64,000 bases of DNA from Asterias rubens (GCF_902459465.1 NC_047066.1:6484377-6548376), one strand, 5' to 3'; counted from the stretch's first letter, positions 32,754 to 43,689 are shown. Made by a program: numbers and translations. The notes: a model not told the origin generated them from the sequence alone.

Positions 32754-32890
32754 AAATCATTTCTTGGTCAGGATGCTGAGCCATGGATTGACTGCAATGA
32801 TTTGGATGTAGACTCAGGATTGTATCTTGTTGAATGTAGAGTCACTAAGAAAGGAAAGCAATGGTACTGTTGGAAAATAACGTTCTTCAA
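32754..32890 (+). pseudogene. Degenerate half-CTL relic downstream of 32185
   Basis: AAATCATTTCTTGGTCAG, GGATTGACTGCAATGATTTGG, then a TGGTACTGTTGGAAAATAAC stretch. It lacks the terminal CKM region found in sister relics. Confidence 0.55.
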
Positions 32891-33399
32891 AGGAAACTCC
32901 TTCTGAGCCTGTAAACCTTTCGAGATTTTCTCCCTAGACATAAATGTAAGTTGAGAATTGTTTAGTTCAGTTGGATTAAGGGCAGGAAAAAGCTGCAATT
33001 GCACGAAAAAAAATATTGCTGTGTAATTCTTGTTTGATCAAGTTTACTTACAAATAATAAGCAAGAGTTACATATGCATTAAGCCCGCTGGCCACATTTA
33101 TAAGTTTTTTTTTATCAACAGCATTTGCTTACTTAAAATAATTAATAACTAATAATCTAAATCCAACAAAGGATAAATATACTTTAAGTTGAAGTCATCA
33201 TGGGTACCCAACAGACTTATGATATGTGGATGTCAAATACTTTAATAAAAGGATTCAATTCTTTTATTGGAGTTAACAGATTTCAGTGAACTTAAGCCCT
33301 CCCCTCAAATAACTCTACAATATTTTCTGTTACATTCAGACCAATTCATACTGGATGCGAATGTCAACAAGAACTGAATCTTATATGTGAAGACTGAGA

Positions 33400-35072
33400 T
33401 TTTCAGCAGAATTTGACATCTTTCTGTTTACTTTCAACTTATTTTCAGTTATGAAATAGATTGGGGTATGTTCATGGGGCATGAGGGTCTTGCGATTGAT
33501 TTCAAATATTATATACAGCCAGATGAAAGGGTTTAAGGATTGAAATAATTACCCAAATGCCAGCAGTAATATAAGGTTTAGGGCTTTAGGCTATGCACCA
33601 TGTCCTTACTGCCATATATACCCTTGCACGAGCCTAATGACTTTTTATGTCTCCATTTTGACTTCAATTATCTCATCTTAATACGATCCAGAAAAAAATT
33701 CTTTTTAAATTGCCTTGCGGGTAATCAATAAAAAGAGATTGGGCGTATGATTGGGGCTGCTCGAGTTTGCATTGAACTAATTAAGTCCAATAGAAATCAA
33801 CCACCCAGACGTACATGTGGGACTGATTTGCCTAAATCCTGAAACAAGAATAAAAGCAAGCCCGCCTCATTTATATTATTTATTTATTTTGCTTTTTCTT
33901 GCTTTGTTTTCCATGTTTCTTCCTTTTGCTCTTGTCTAAGTATGTCTTTTTTGATACTTCGATTTCTTTTTGATATTTCTTGCCGTGTTTTTAAGGACCC
34001 AAATGGAAATAAGCCTAAAATATTGTTTGGGGGGGGGGGGGTTATCCTTGGATAATTTTGTGCAGATTTTTATTCTTCTGTTGTATTGTGGTTTATCATA
34101 AAATTATTTCATTGTCTTTTCTCTCATTGTTGTGTATGTGTTTTTGACATGCTTTTATCAGGATAAATTCAATCAATCAATCAATCAATTAACCAATCAA
34201 TCAATCAATCAATCAATAAATCAGTCATTTAGCTTGATGGAATGCAGCTCGAGCTGTTATAATCTGCACACTCTGTAAGTTTACTGTCATCAGCAGTTGG
34301 AAGGACGCTATTTCTTAAATGCTCACAACTAATTTTCCATTTAGATCTGGAGAAACTAAAAGACATTATTATTGAGTGTGCGACAGACACAATGTACCTT
34401 CATACTACTGTCTACAAAGACCATATGTTTTGATCCCTGCAGGCACAAAGAGGTTTTAGTTGCAGTTCTGACCTACAGACCCTATCTTTAAACCCTGTAC
34501 GCGGATCTTTTTCAGGGTGTTTAAATAAGAGTTGTAAAAGACAACTACATAAAAGGGAGAAAATCAACTCAAAATATACAAGACACTTTCTTCCAAGCCA
34601 TTTCGTTTGCGAATTGTACGGATTTTTTGAGATACAAATTATTGTATGGTACACCTACTTGCCTATTTGAAGCCTGAAATCAGTTGGCCTTGTATCTTCA
34701 GGATGCTGAAAACAAGTGTCAAACTGATGGCAGATTTTAGCAATATGCAGTGGAAACTATTTACAAAATCAGAACCATTTCGTAATTAGTAATCTATATA
34801 TACTGCAGTCACTTAAAAAAAGTAGCAATCTTGCAATGGACAAACAAAAGAAATAGTTACCTTGGTTTCACCACTCTAACCGAACGTCATCAATTTATTT
34901 GGGAAATAACGAATGGTAGTGTAACACGTCTGCACCAGGCACAACAAAGTAATACTTAAGGAACACGACTGCGAATTATTGTTTGCAGAATAATGTTAAT
35001 ACTTTTTTCTTGAAACAAATGATGTGTTAAAAGAGAGAACCCAACGGGTGTTGCAGCCATCAACCACCAGTC
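33400..35072 (+). promoter_or_regulatory. Class B upstream region of CTL pseudogene 35073
   Basis: A more diverged version of 7500-9208: GCGGGTAATCAATAAAAAGA near 33718, AATAAAAG near 33850, a G run at 34029-34040, an expanded TCAA microsatellite (34167-34217) and a proximal leader ending AACCCAACGGGTGTTGCAGCC. Divergence is higher than between the 9209 and 25116 copies, so this duplication is older. Confidence 0.35.
34167..34217 (+). repeat. TCAA microsatellite, interrupted
   Basis: About twelve AATC units with an AACC interruption; the counterparts at 8303 and 22080 have about four to five. Confidence 0.85.
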
Positions 35073-35507
35073 ATGTCACTTTGGTCTCTACTGTGCATAA
35101 TTTGTGTCTTACTAAATCAGACTGTGCTGGTTGACTGTAGATGCTCTGGTCAAACATATTGTCCACCTTCATGGCTGGCATTTAAAGACAACTGTTATCT
35201 GTTGGTCAGAGTAGGATATAACTACCATGCCGCTGAGCAACATTGCCAGAGTCTCTCTGAGAAAGGCAGACCAGCTCATCTTGTATCCATACTGGATGAG
35301 GAAGAAAATCAGTTTGTAGCTCAATCTGGTAATAATCTATGGATTGGCTACAATGATTTGGATGTAGAAGGAGTTTATACTTGGATAGATGGAAGTCCTG
35401 TTGGTTATGAAGGATGGGCTCCTGGCTTCCCAGTTGGTGATGCTCGTGGGAATCAGGATTGTATAGTGACGTACAAGAGAACAATGTGGAAGGAGTACAA
35501 CTGTTAA
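35073..35507 (+). pseudogene. CTL gene with lost C-terminus (144 codons)
   Basis: A short-loop gene (QSGNN) open through MWKEYNC. The next Ser codon TCA reads TAA (35505-35507), and the normal stop TGA further on reads TCA (after GYTF). The product lacks the last 14 or so residues, including the final cysteine that closes the main CTLD disulfide with C58. Without the early stop the frame would run on to QQSCESMILKLLQ and a TAA. The 3' flank also differs from the sister genes from here on, and no relic follows. Confidence 0.82.
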
Positions 35508-35849
35508 AAAATTATGCCTTCAATGTGCAAGATGAAGGGCTACACGTTCTCAGGTCAACAGTCTTGTGAGAGCATGATCTTAAAGTTGCTACAGTAATTA
35601 TGGAATCCATTTTAAGTTTCAAGTTTTAACTTGGCTGATACTTTAAATAATCACACCCAAGTAACAAAACAAATTTGTGACCCGCTACGTGAAAATGAGT
35701 CAGATGTTGGCAATTTCAAGGATCGAGTTATATGCATGGCTGGAAAGAACACACCAACAGCAGTAATTTGGTATATGTCTAAGCTTTGGGGTGTACCTAA
35801 GCTTTGGGGTGTACTTCGTTTGAAATTAGCCAATACATAATTTTTTCTA

Positions 35850-36560
35850 AAAAACAAATTACAAGTAGAGTGATGTTCTAAAATACTATTTAGCGCAAAA
35901 GGATACAAATAAGACATAAGTATGATCACAAAATTGTTGTATTCATAGCTTTATAGCCTAAAGGTAAGGTAAGTGTTCTCAAGGTTAACCATGCAAATAC
36001 AGATCTTAAAAAGTAAAATAAAAATTTTCTTTTGTATTTTTATATATTTTTTTTCCACATTAAACTGTCCATTACTTAATAATGCATTGGGCAACATCTG
36101 ACTCATTTTCACCTCGCGGGTCACATTTAGCAGTTAAAATAAATATGTACGATCCAACGACAAACAACTCAAAGTTTCTAATGAAAATTAAACATCTATT
36201 TTGTAGCTTCAGTTGAACACGTTAAAGCCCACAATAAAATTTGAACCAGAGCCTGAATTTGGGTTGAATATCCATAAGAATGAAGGGCTTAAAGCTCAAA
36301 ATTTGTATTGGACCAGAATTTCCAGGAATTTATTTTACGAGACCAGAGTCAAAATGAGTTGAACAAGCACTGAAAGATTTTAACATTTGTCTTATAAATG
36401 TGTTAATATGTGCTTTGATACTCAACAGAACAGAAAGATATTTATCAGACTTAAGGACAACATTTTGTCATAATCTGCCGTGGTATGCTGGAAACTATGA
36501 GCGCTTAGACTAGCCTAGCCTCATTGAGCCGAATACAATGATAACAATGGTGGCAGCCTG
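35850..36560 (+). repeat. Segment duplicated at 41345-41990
   Basis: The stretches from CTTTATAGCCTAAAGGTAAG through GAAACTATGAGCGCTTAGAC to GAGCCGAATACAATGATAA match nearly throughout, in the same orientation. The two copies bracket the last lectin gene, a foldback element and a LINE. No gene is seen in either. Confidence 0.8.
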
Positions 36561-36589
36561 TCCATACTTTTACGCCAAATTTGTATGTA

Positions 36590-36890
36590 CTCAAATTTTA
36601 GCTCAATTGGTCGTCGAAGTTGGGAGAATTTAATAAAAAAAGAGAAAAAACCATGTCACACGAAGTTGTGTGCTTTTAGATGGTTGATTTCGAGACCTCA
36701 AATTCTAAATCTGAGGTCTTGAAATCAAATTTGTGGAAAATTACTTCTTTCCTCGAAAACTATGGCACTTCAGACGGAGCCGTTTCTCACATTGTTTTAT
36801 ACCATCAACCTCTCCCCATTACTTGTCACCAAGAAAGGTTTTATGCTAATAATTATTTTGAGTAATTACCAATAGTGTCCACTGCCTTCA
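36590..36890. mobile_element. MITE of the CACTATTGATAATTACTC family, one end missing
   Basis: It contains TTTTAGCTCAATTGGTCGTCG, TGATTTCGAGACCTCAAATTC with an inverted partner, and ends AGTAATTACCAATAGTGTCC ACTGCCTT, the reverse of the ends at 49140 and 54109. Confidence 0.6.
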
Positions 36891-36909
36891 GCTTCAGTGA
36901 GGCGTTAAG

Positions 36910-38140
36910 AGTCAGTTCAGGTAAATAATTGACATAGTTGCTCACGGTCAAAAAATGAATTTTTTTATACTTTGTGGGTGGAAGGGCCTTGGGGTGCAAG
37001 TAAACAAAGTTGCATTTTAAATTCTATATATAGCCCGTTGCCATGGTTACGGCTCATTTTGTTTTTTGGCCATTTTAGGCCGATTTGGGGGTCTGAAAAA
37101 CTGGTTTTTAGCTCATATTTACAACTCCACCCCACCAAAATGCAAAATTATTTCAAAAAACCTTTTATATCACTACAAGGTATCATCCTTGGCCTTCCTT
37201 GAGAAAAAAAATTATTGCTTTAAATATCACCCTTGTGCTATTTTTGCATCATGCATTACAGTATGTTTTTAGAACTTGCAAAATGGACATTTTTACCCTA
37301 TTTAAGGACCCCAAAATGTCAACTTGCCAGGGGTCTCAGAAAATTTTCCTTTCGGCTGTGATTAGGGCCAACATTGGTCTTTCCATATCTGGTGTCAAAA
37401 ACTTGGGCAATTGTATCCTGTTGTGACAGTACTGCCTCAAAACTAGACTTTTTTCCAAAAAACGTGAAAAATACCTTTTTAAGGGTCTTTTCACATAATA
37501 TCGACATACGTGTCCATGGTAAAAAAAAAGGAATATTTTTCTTATACTTTGTGGATGGTAGGAACTTGGGGTCCAAATAAACAGCATTTACATTTCAAAT
37601 CATAATGTAACACGTTGCCATGGTAACAGTTCATTTGTGTTTAGGCCACTTTAGGCCGATTTTGGGGTCTGAAAAACTTTTTTTTTTAGTTAATATTTAC
37701 AACTCCACCCCACCAAAAAACAAAAATATTTCATAAAACCTTTTACATCACTACAAAGTATCATCCTTGGCTTTACTTGAGACAAAACAATATTGCTATA
37801 AATTTTACCCTTGTGCTATTTTTAGAACGTGCATTAGAATATGTTTTTTTGAACTTGCAAAATCAACATTTTTACCATATTTTTTGCCCTCAAAATTTCA
37901 TTTTTTCAGGGGTCTCAGAATATTTTCCTTTCGGTTTTGATCAGGGCCACAATTTGTCTTTTTATTTCTGGTAAGAAAAACTTGGGCAAGTATATCCTGA
38001 TGTTAACAGTACTGTTAACCAGCCGTAACCATGGCAACGGGCTATATATAGAATTGAAAATGCAATTTTGTTTACTTGCACCCCAAGGCCCTTCCACCCA
38101 CTAAGTGAGCAACTATGTCAATTATTTACCTGAACTGACT
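36910..38140. mobile_element. Inverted-repeat (foldback) element with two internal repeats
   Basis: The two ends match as inverted repeats: AGTCAGTTCAGGTAAATAAT at 36910 and its reverse complement ending at 38140. A further inverted block around GGAAGGGCCTTGGGGTGCAA (about 36978 and 38085) adds to it. Inside are two diverged direct units, each with GTTGCCATGGT, GGCCGATTTGGGGTCTGAAA and TCATCCTTGGC, from about 37000 and 37545. The surrounding class D upstream region resembles 17545-17640 without the insert. No coding frame is convincing. Confidence 0.7.
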
Positions 38141-38591
38141 TATAAGCTGCACTCGATAGACTTACCCTTGACAAAATTAGCCGGAAATTCAATTTGCCAT
38201 AGCAACAACTCACATAATAAATTGTTGGCCTGACGTACTGAAGACAACCAATGAGAGTAAAGCTCGTCGGTGCTTGAAAGATTTCGAGGCTGCGACAGGT
38301 ACATATAGATCAAGATGCTTTGGGAACACTAATGGTGACTTTCATAACGCTGGCAGTGGATGTGATCATTAAAAAAAACTTTAAAAAAACAGTTTTTGTT
38401 GATAGGTTGGCTACATGAATTTATGTTTCTCTTCGACTTGACAATCAGCAACACAACAACAAAAGTTTATAACTTTCAGTAGAACATAAAGCGATAAATC
38501 TCGAAAGGACATCATCAGATGCAGCCATCAACAAGAGAAATATCTTTGACTAAAATACCATAGAGATTGGAGTTATCATCAACCACCAGTC

Positions 38592-39071
38592 ATGTCACTT
38601 TGGTCTCTACTGTGTATAATTTGTGTCTTACTAAATCAAACTGTGCTGGTTGACTGTAGATGCTCTGGTAAAACATATTGTCCACCTTCATGGCTGGCAT
38701 TTAAAGACAACTGTTATCTGTTGGTCAGAGTAGGATATAACTACCATGCCGCTGAGCAACATTGCCAGAGTCTCTCTGAGAAAGGCAGACCATCTCATCT
38801 TGTATCCATACAGGATGAGGAAGAAAATCAGTTTGTAGCTCAATCTGGTAATAATCTATGGATTGGCTACAATGATTTGGATGTAGAAGGAGTTTATACT
38901 TGGATAGATGGAAGTCCTGTTGGTTATGAAGGATGGGCACCTGGCTTCCCAGTTGGTGATGCTCGTGGGAATCAGGATTGTACAGTGACATACAAAAGAA
39001 CAATGTGGAAGGAGTACTTCTGTTCACAAAGTATGCCTTCAATGTGCAAAATGCAAGGATACACTTTCTGA
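38592..39071 (+). CDS. Secreted C-type lectin-like protein, short-loop form
   Basis: The last lectin of the array, complete at 159 aa: signal peptide, VRVGYNYHAAEQ, SEKGRPSHLVSIQD, variable segment QSGNN, LWIGYND, APGFPVGDARGNQDC, TMWKEYFC, SMCKMQGYTF. Sugar motif position FPV, WND position WKE. It differs from the 35073 copy mainly by having an intact C-terminus. The upstream region is class D, shared with 17884, including ATCATCAGATGCAGCCATCA and GAGTTATCATCAACCACCAG. Confidence 0.92.
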   Translation: MSLWSLLCIICVLLNQTVLVDCRCSGKTYCPPSWLAFKDNCYLLVRVGYNYHAAEQHCQSLSEKGRPSHLVSIQDEEENQFVAQSGNNLWIGYNDLDVEGVYTWIDGSPVGYEGWAPGFPVGDARGNQDCTVTYKRTMWKEYFCSQSMPSMCKMQGYTF

Positions 39072-39143
39072 GGTAAGTTTTAGTAACAAATCCTAAACAA
39101 GAAATAACACAGAGTATTTATATACTGTTTGTACATTCCATTA

Positions 39144-39298
39144 AGTCAGTTCTTGGTCAGGATGCTGAGCCATGGATTAACTACACTGATTTGGATGTAG
39201 ACTCAGGATTGTATCTTGTTGGATGTGAAGTCAAGATGAAAGGAATGCAATGGTAACTGTTGGGAAATAGCATTATTCAGTGTGCAAGATGGAAAGGT
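39144..39298 (+). pseudogene. Degenerate half-CTL relic downstream of 38592
   Basis: AAGTCAGTTCTTGGTCAG, GGATTAACTACACTGATTTGG, then TTCAGTGTGCAAGATGG. Same broken structure as the relic at 18408, and the 3' flank remains alike to about 39985, where the LINE begins. Confidence 0.6.
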
Positions 39299-39984
39299 AA
39301 ACCTTGTGAGATTTTCTCCCTACACTAAATGTAAGTTGAGAATTGTTAAGTTCAGTTGGATTGAGGAGAGGAAAAAGCTGTAATTTACATGAAAACAATT
39401 TAAAGGTATATTGTATGATTCTTAGGAAGAAACACTAAAGAAATAGTAAACTTGCGGGTACAACCTTGTGTAAATCTCTTTTATGGGAGTGTTGGCTCTA
39501 AAAAGAGCCGGTGTGGTCTTGACGTTTCGAACAGTATACTCTGCTCATCTTTAGGAGAAAGCTGGGTGATTCTTGTTTAGTCAAAGCTTATGAATCTAGT
39601 AATGAGTTTTTGGCATAAGCCCCCTAGCAACAGTTACTAGTTTTTGTTTAATCCCAGGCATTTGTTGCCAACTTGATAACACTTAAAAGTAAAAACACAT
39701 TTTACTCCGCTTGCTTAGTGCAGCGCGTCCTGCACAAACCAATGCATTAAATGACAAATGTCTGTTCTTGAAAACTAAAATCTATCCCTTCCTGAAAACT
39801 AAAAAAAGAGTAGTCATTTTTGGCCCTGTGCCAGCGCTATGTAATACAATGTAAAAATTGGCAAATCTACAACAAATGCAAGTGTGGCTGTTCATGAAGA
39901 ACAGAAGTGTAGTTAAAAAATATAACAATTTAGCATTGGACACTTGGGATAATGTCACTAATAACAACCCAAATAAGTAAACAA

Positions 39985-40020
<36 letters not shown>

Positions 40021-40439
40021 TATTCGGCCAGTGTCAAAAACAAATACATACAAGTAAAACAAAGGATAATAAGACTTCAAAAAATACAGGGTAACTAGAG
40101 GAGCGGGATTAGACAAAAGGGTACAGGACAGGTACGGGATGTGGAGGAAGGAAGAGGAAGGGACAACAATCCATTCTAAGACGGCCAGGATAAACAAAAG
40201 CGTACTACGACACTATGACTCAAAAGCCTGCTTATCCAATCCTCGAATAGAGTATAAATAAAAAAATCACTATGATAAACACTTAGATACTATAAAATAA
40301 ACAAATATAAATATATACTTTGAGTAAAACTAATATAACATTTGAAGCACTAGATAGATATTTGATAGATTAAGAGCTGCTAACAAACTCGACAACAATT
40401 GAAGCTATTTAAACAAGTTATTTAACAAGAAAAACAGAA

Positions 40440-40860
40440 TAGATAAATAATAAATACTTACATTAATACATGAATGAATGAATATATAGATAGATAGATA
40501 GATAGATAGATAGGTAGATAAAGAAAGAAGTAAAGGAAGGGAGGAAGGAGGGAGGGAGGGAGAGGGGGAGAGAAAGAAAGAATTAATTAAAGAAAGAGAG
40601 AAAGAAATAAGTAAATAAATAAATAAATAAATGAAAAAGTAATTGAGTAAATCAATAAGTAAATAAAGGAATAATCAAATAAATAAATAAATGATGAATA
40701 ATAAACAAAAGAACGAACGAATGAATAAATAAATTAATTAATAAGTAGCTAAATGAACAAACAGATAAATAAATAAAAAATAAAAAATAATAAATTAATC
40801 AATCAAACAAACAAAAGATAATTTCAAAAATAGATAAATAAATAACCATTAAGTGGGGGA
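40440..40860 (+). repeat. Low-complexity GATA, GGAA and AAAT microsatellites
   Basis: ATAGATAGATAG, then GAGGGAGGGAGG, then long degenerate AAATAAATAAAT. It lies in the 3' region of the LINE. Confidence 0.85.
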
Positions 40861-40936
40861 AAAAAATCAATACAAATCAAATCAAGTCAAAACAGATCAA
40901 ATCAAATACAATCCAATACAATAAAAAGGATTAGCA

Positions 40937-41335
40937 TTAAACATCATTATTGAAATAACTAGACAGTTGGTTGTTAAAACCCCTCCAAGAGTCAAGAATG
41001 ACCGAGTTCTTAACGGCGGTTGGCAAGCTACTCCAGATACGAGGGAAAGAATGAATTAGAGAATTCTTCAGGCAATGAGTTCTGGCAAAGTGATGGTTAA
41101 AGGTCAGAGTGTCCAAGTGACGGGTATTGATTTGGGTGAGGGAAGTAACTGCGGAGCATTTGACTTGTCCAAATAAACATTTCATGGTAAATAGAACAGT
41201 TAGTCTGTTTCTCCGGGCATCTAAGCTTAGCAGGTTCAGTGATTTGAGTCTATTATCATATGACATGACACCTCTTTGTTGCTTGAGACACATCCTGGTA
41301 GCTCTCCTTTGCACTCTTTCCAATTGGGACGACAT
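40937..41335 (-). pseudogene. Reverse transcriptase C-terminal fragment (132 codons)
   Basis: The frame begins LERVQRRATRMC and contains YDNRLKSLNLLSLDARRNRL and FPRIWSSLPTAVKNS. These are the conserved landmarks that follow the RT catalytic domain in LINE ORF2 proteins (VQRR..R, LxxLxLxSLxxRR, WNxLP). The catalytic part is absent, so the fragment is inactive. The ATG at 41335 is incidental. Confidence 0.85.
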
Positions 41336-41344
41336 TTAGTGCAA

Positions 41345-41990
41345 ACGTATACAAATAAGACATAATGTATGATTGTATTCATAGCTTTATAGCCTAAAGG
41401 TAAGTGTTCTCAAGGTTAACCATGCAAATAAAGATCTTAAAAAGTAAACGAAAAAAATGTTTGTATTTGTACATATTTTTTTCCACATTAAACTGTCCAT
41501 TACTCAATAATGGATTGGGCGACATCTGACTCATTTTCACAGAGTGGGTCACATTTACCAGTTCAAATAAATATGTACGATCCAACGACAAACAACTCCA
41601 AGTTTCTTATAAAAATCAAACATCTATTTTGTAGCTTCAGTTGAACTCATTAAAGCCCACAATAAAATTTGAACCAGAGCCTGAATTTGGGCTGAATATC
41701 CATAAGAATGAAGGGCTTAAAGCTCAAAATTTGTATTGGACCAGAATTTCCAGGAATTTATTTTACGAGACCAGAATCAAAATGAGTTGAACAAGCACTG
41801 AAAGATTTTAACATTTGTCTTATAAATGTGTTAATATGTGCTTTGATACTCAACAGAACAGAAAGATATTTATCAGACTTAAGGACAACATTTTGTCATA
41901 ATCTGCCGTGGTATGCTGGAAACTATGAGCGCTTAGACTAGCCTAGCCTCATTGAGCCGAATACAATGATAAACACTGGTGGCAGCCTGT
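41345..41990 (+). repeat. Second copy of segment 35850-36560
   Basis: Same order and orientation as the first copy, with small indels. A third, more diverged relative of its CTGAAGGGCTTGTAGCTCAA and GGACCAGAATTTA parts lies near 43790-43865. Confidence 0.8.
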
Positions 41991-42039
41991 CCATACTTTT
42001 ACGCCAAAGTTTTATGTACTCAAATTTGTATGTACTCAA

Positions 42040-42200
42040 ATTAACCCACGGCACCCACAGCAATTGCCATGGTGCCCTTTGCTTTTGCCGTGGTGTCCTT
42101 TGCAAAGTTCCAATACAAGTTTACATTTTCCTCATAGAAGTGCCCCTAATCACATGAAAATTGCTGTGCCCCTTCAAAAACAAAATTCAAAGATTGAGGG
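42040..42200. repeat. Dispersed repeat around TGCCATGGTGCCCTTTGC
   Basis: Shares a run of motifs (GCCATGGTGCCCTT, AGTTCCAATACAAGTTTACA, GTGCCCCTTCAAAAACA) with 43380-43535 (TCCATGTCCCTTGG, CTCCAGTACAAATTTGCA, GTGCCCTTACCCTTTCAAAA). Length and ends are not clear. Confidence 0.4.
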
Positions 42201-42844
42201 CACAAAAAGCTAAAAAATGAGGTAAATTTTCCAATGCCTGGCCTCCCTCTTTGTACAGATAAAACAAGTAGTCGTCCGACTTGGGGGGAAAAGGGGAAAA
42301 AAGGGCACTCCGAAGTTGTCCGGTCATAGTGAACCGTCAACTGCAATTCGGCTCAAAAAAAAGTCAGGTGCATACACGTCATCCGCGTGAAGTGGTAAAC
42401 AAGACACTAACTTATTAACACAACTTTAATTACTAATTTTTTCTCTTCTTTACGTTACAGATAACAAGATCGAAGATCATCATCATTGTGCAAGGATTCA
42501 AGTTGCAAATTAAATGTATTTGAAACCAACGACAACTGCATGGTACACATTTGAAACAAAGACTTGAGCATCGAATCTGTGCAAGGAATTCAGCAGGAGT
42601 TACAGTTAGGTTACTCAGCTGAGCTCGACGGGAAAGGACTTTTGCAAAAACGAAATGGAGGCAGTTATTCCTATGATTGTGTGAGTCACGGAAAAAAATG
42701 GAGGCAGTTATTCCGGAGCTAATTATGTGAGTCAACAATCTACAAAGCAGAAAATTGTGACTTAACCATAATCCGGCCTCTTTCTACCCCCCAGCAAAAA
42801 AATAAAAAAGGTTTAACTGATCAAAGGCTAAACTTGATTAACCA

Positions 42845-43345
42845 GTGAACTTGGAGCTGACAGTGAAATGTGGAGGCCTTTTCAGATAATGCTTGGGCAA
42901 TGATACTATAGGAAAGCATTGTAAAGGTGTTTATGATTTCATATGAGAAATCCATAACACAAATTAGACATCCATAGTGAACTTGGAGTTGGCACAGCAA
43001 CGTGTGGAGACCTTTTCAGATAATGCTTGTGCAATGACACTACAGGAAAGCATTGTAAAGGTGTTTATGATTTCGTATGAGACATCCATGACACACTTGA
43101 GACGTCCATAGTGAACTTGGAGTTGGCACAGCGAAGTGTGGAATTCTTTTCAGATAATGCTTGTGCAATGACACTATAGGAAAGAATTTTAATGTGTATA
43201 TGATTTGGTATGAGACAACCATGACATAATATGAGACATCCATAGTGAACTTGGAGTTAGCACAGCGACGTGTGGAGATCTTTTCAGAAAACGCTTGTGC
43301 AATGACTCTATAGAAAAACATTTTAAGGTGTTCATGATTTGGTAT
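42845..43345 (+). repeat. Four tandem copies of an approximately 133-bp unit
   Basis: Units start GTGAACTTGGAGYTGRCA at 42845, 42977, 43111 and 43245 and share CCTTTTCAGATAATGCTTG and GTGTTTATGATTTCRTATGA. Period 132-134 bp. The last unit grades into unique sequence. Confidence 0.85.
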
Positions 43346-43689
43346 GACGTACAGTATGCAATGACAGGCCTGATACTTCACGGAGGCAACATAGGCAATT
43401 GCCTCCATGTCCCTTGGTCATTGCCTTAGTGCCCTTGAAATGCTCCAGTACAAATTTGCAATTTCATCATAGGGTGCCCTTTACCAAGACGAAAATGTCT
43501 TGGTGCCCTTACCCTTTCAAAACCGAAGCATACAGCCCTGCAATGATATCTGTGTACTGCTCACAGAATACTTATTCCTAAGTAGCTAAACTTATTCTTT
43601 AAAGTCCCCTGTGGAGCTTGTTGAGCAAGATGAGGGAGATCTTGACCATAATTGGCCTTTCCTATGAAATATATGTTGCACATTGCACG

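Larger units (their letters stand above)
39988..41339 (-). mobile_element. 5'-truncated non-LTR retrotransposon (LINE)
   Basis: On the minus strand a reverse transcriptase C-terminal frame (41335-40937) is followed by an AT-rich 3' region and an (AAT)n tail at 39988-40021, the tail type of CR1/L2-like LINEs. The 5' end is cut at about 41339. The left flank AAATAAGTAAACAAATT matches DNA at 19240-19253; the right flank does not continue that match, so the insertion coincides with another breakpoint. Confidence 0.75.
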
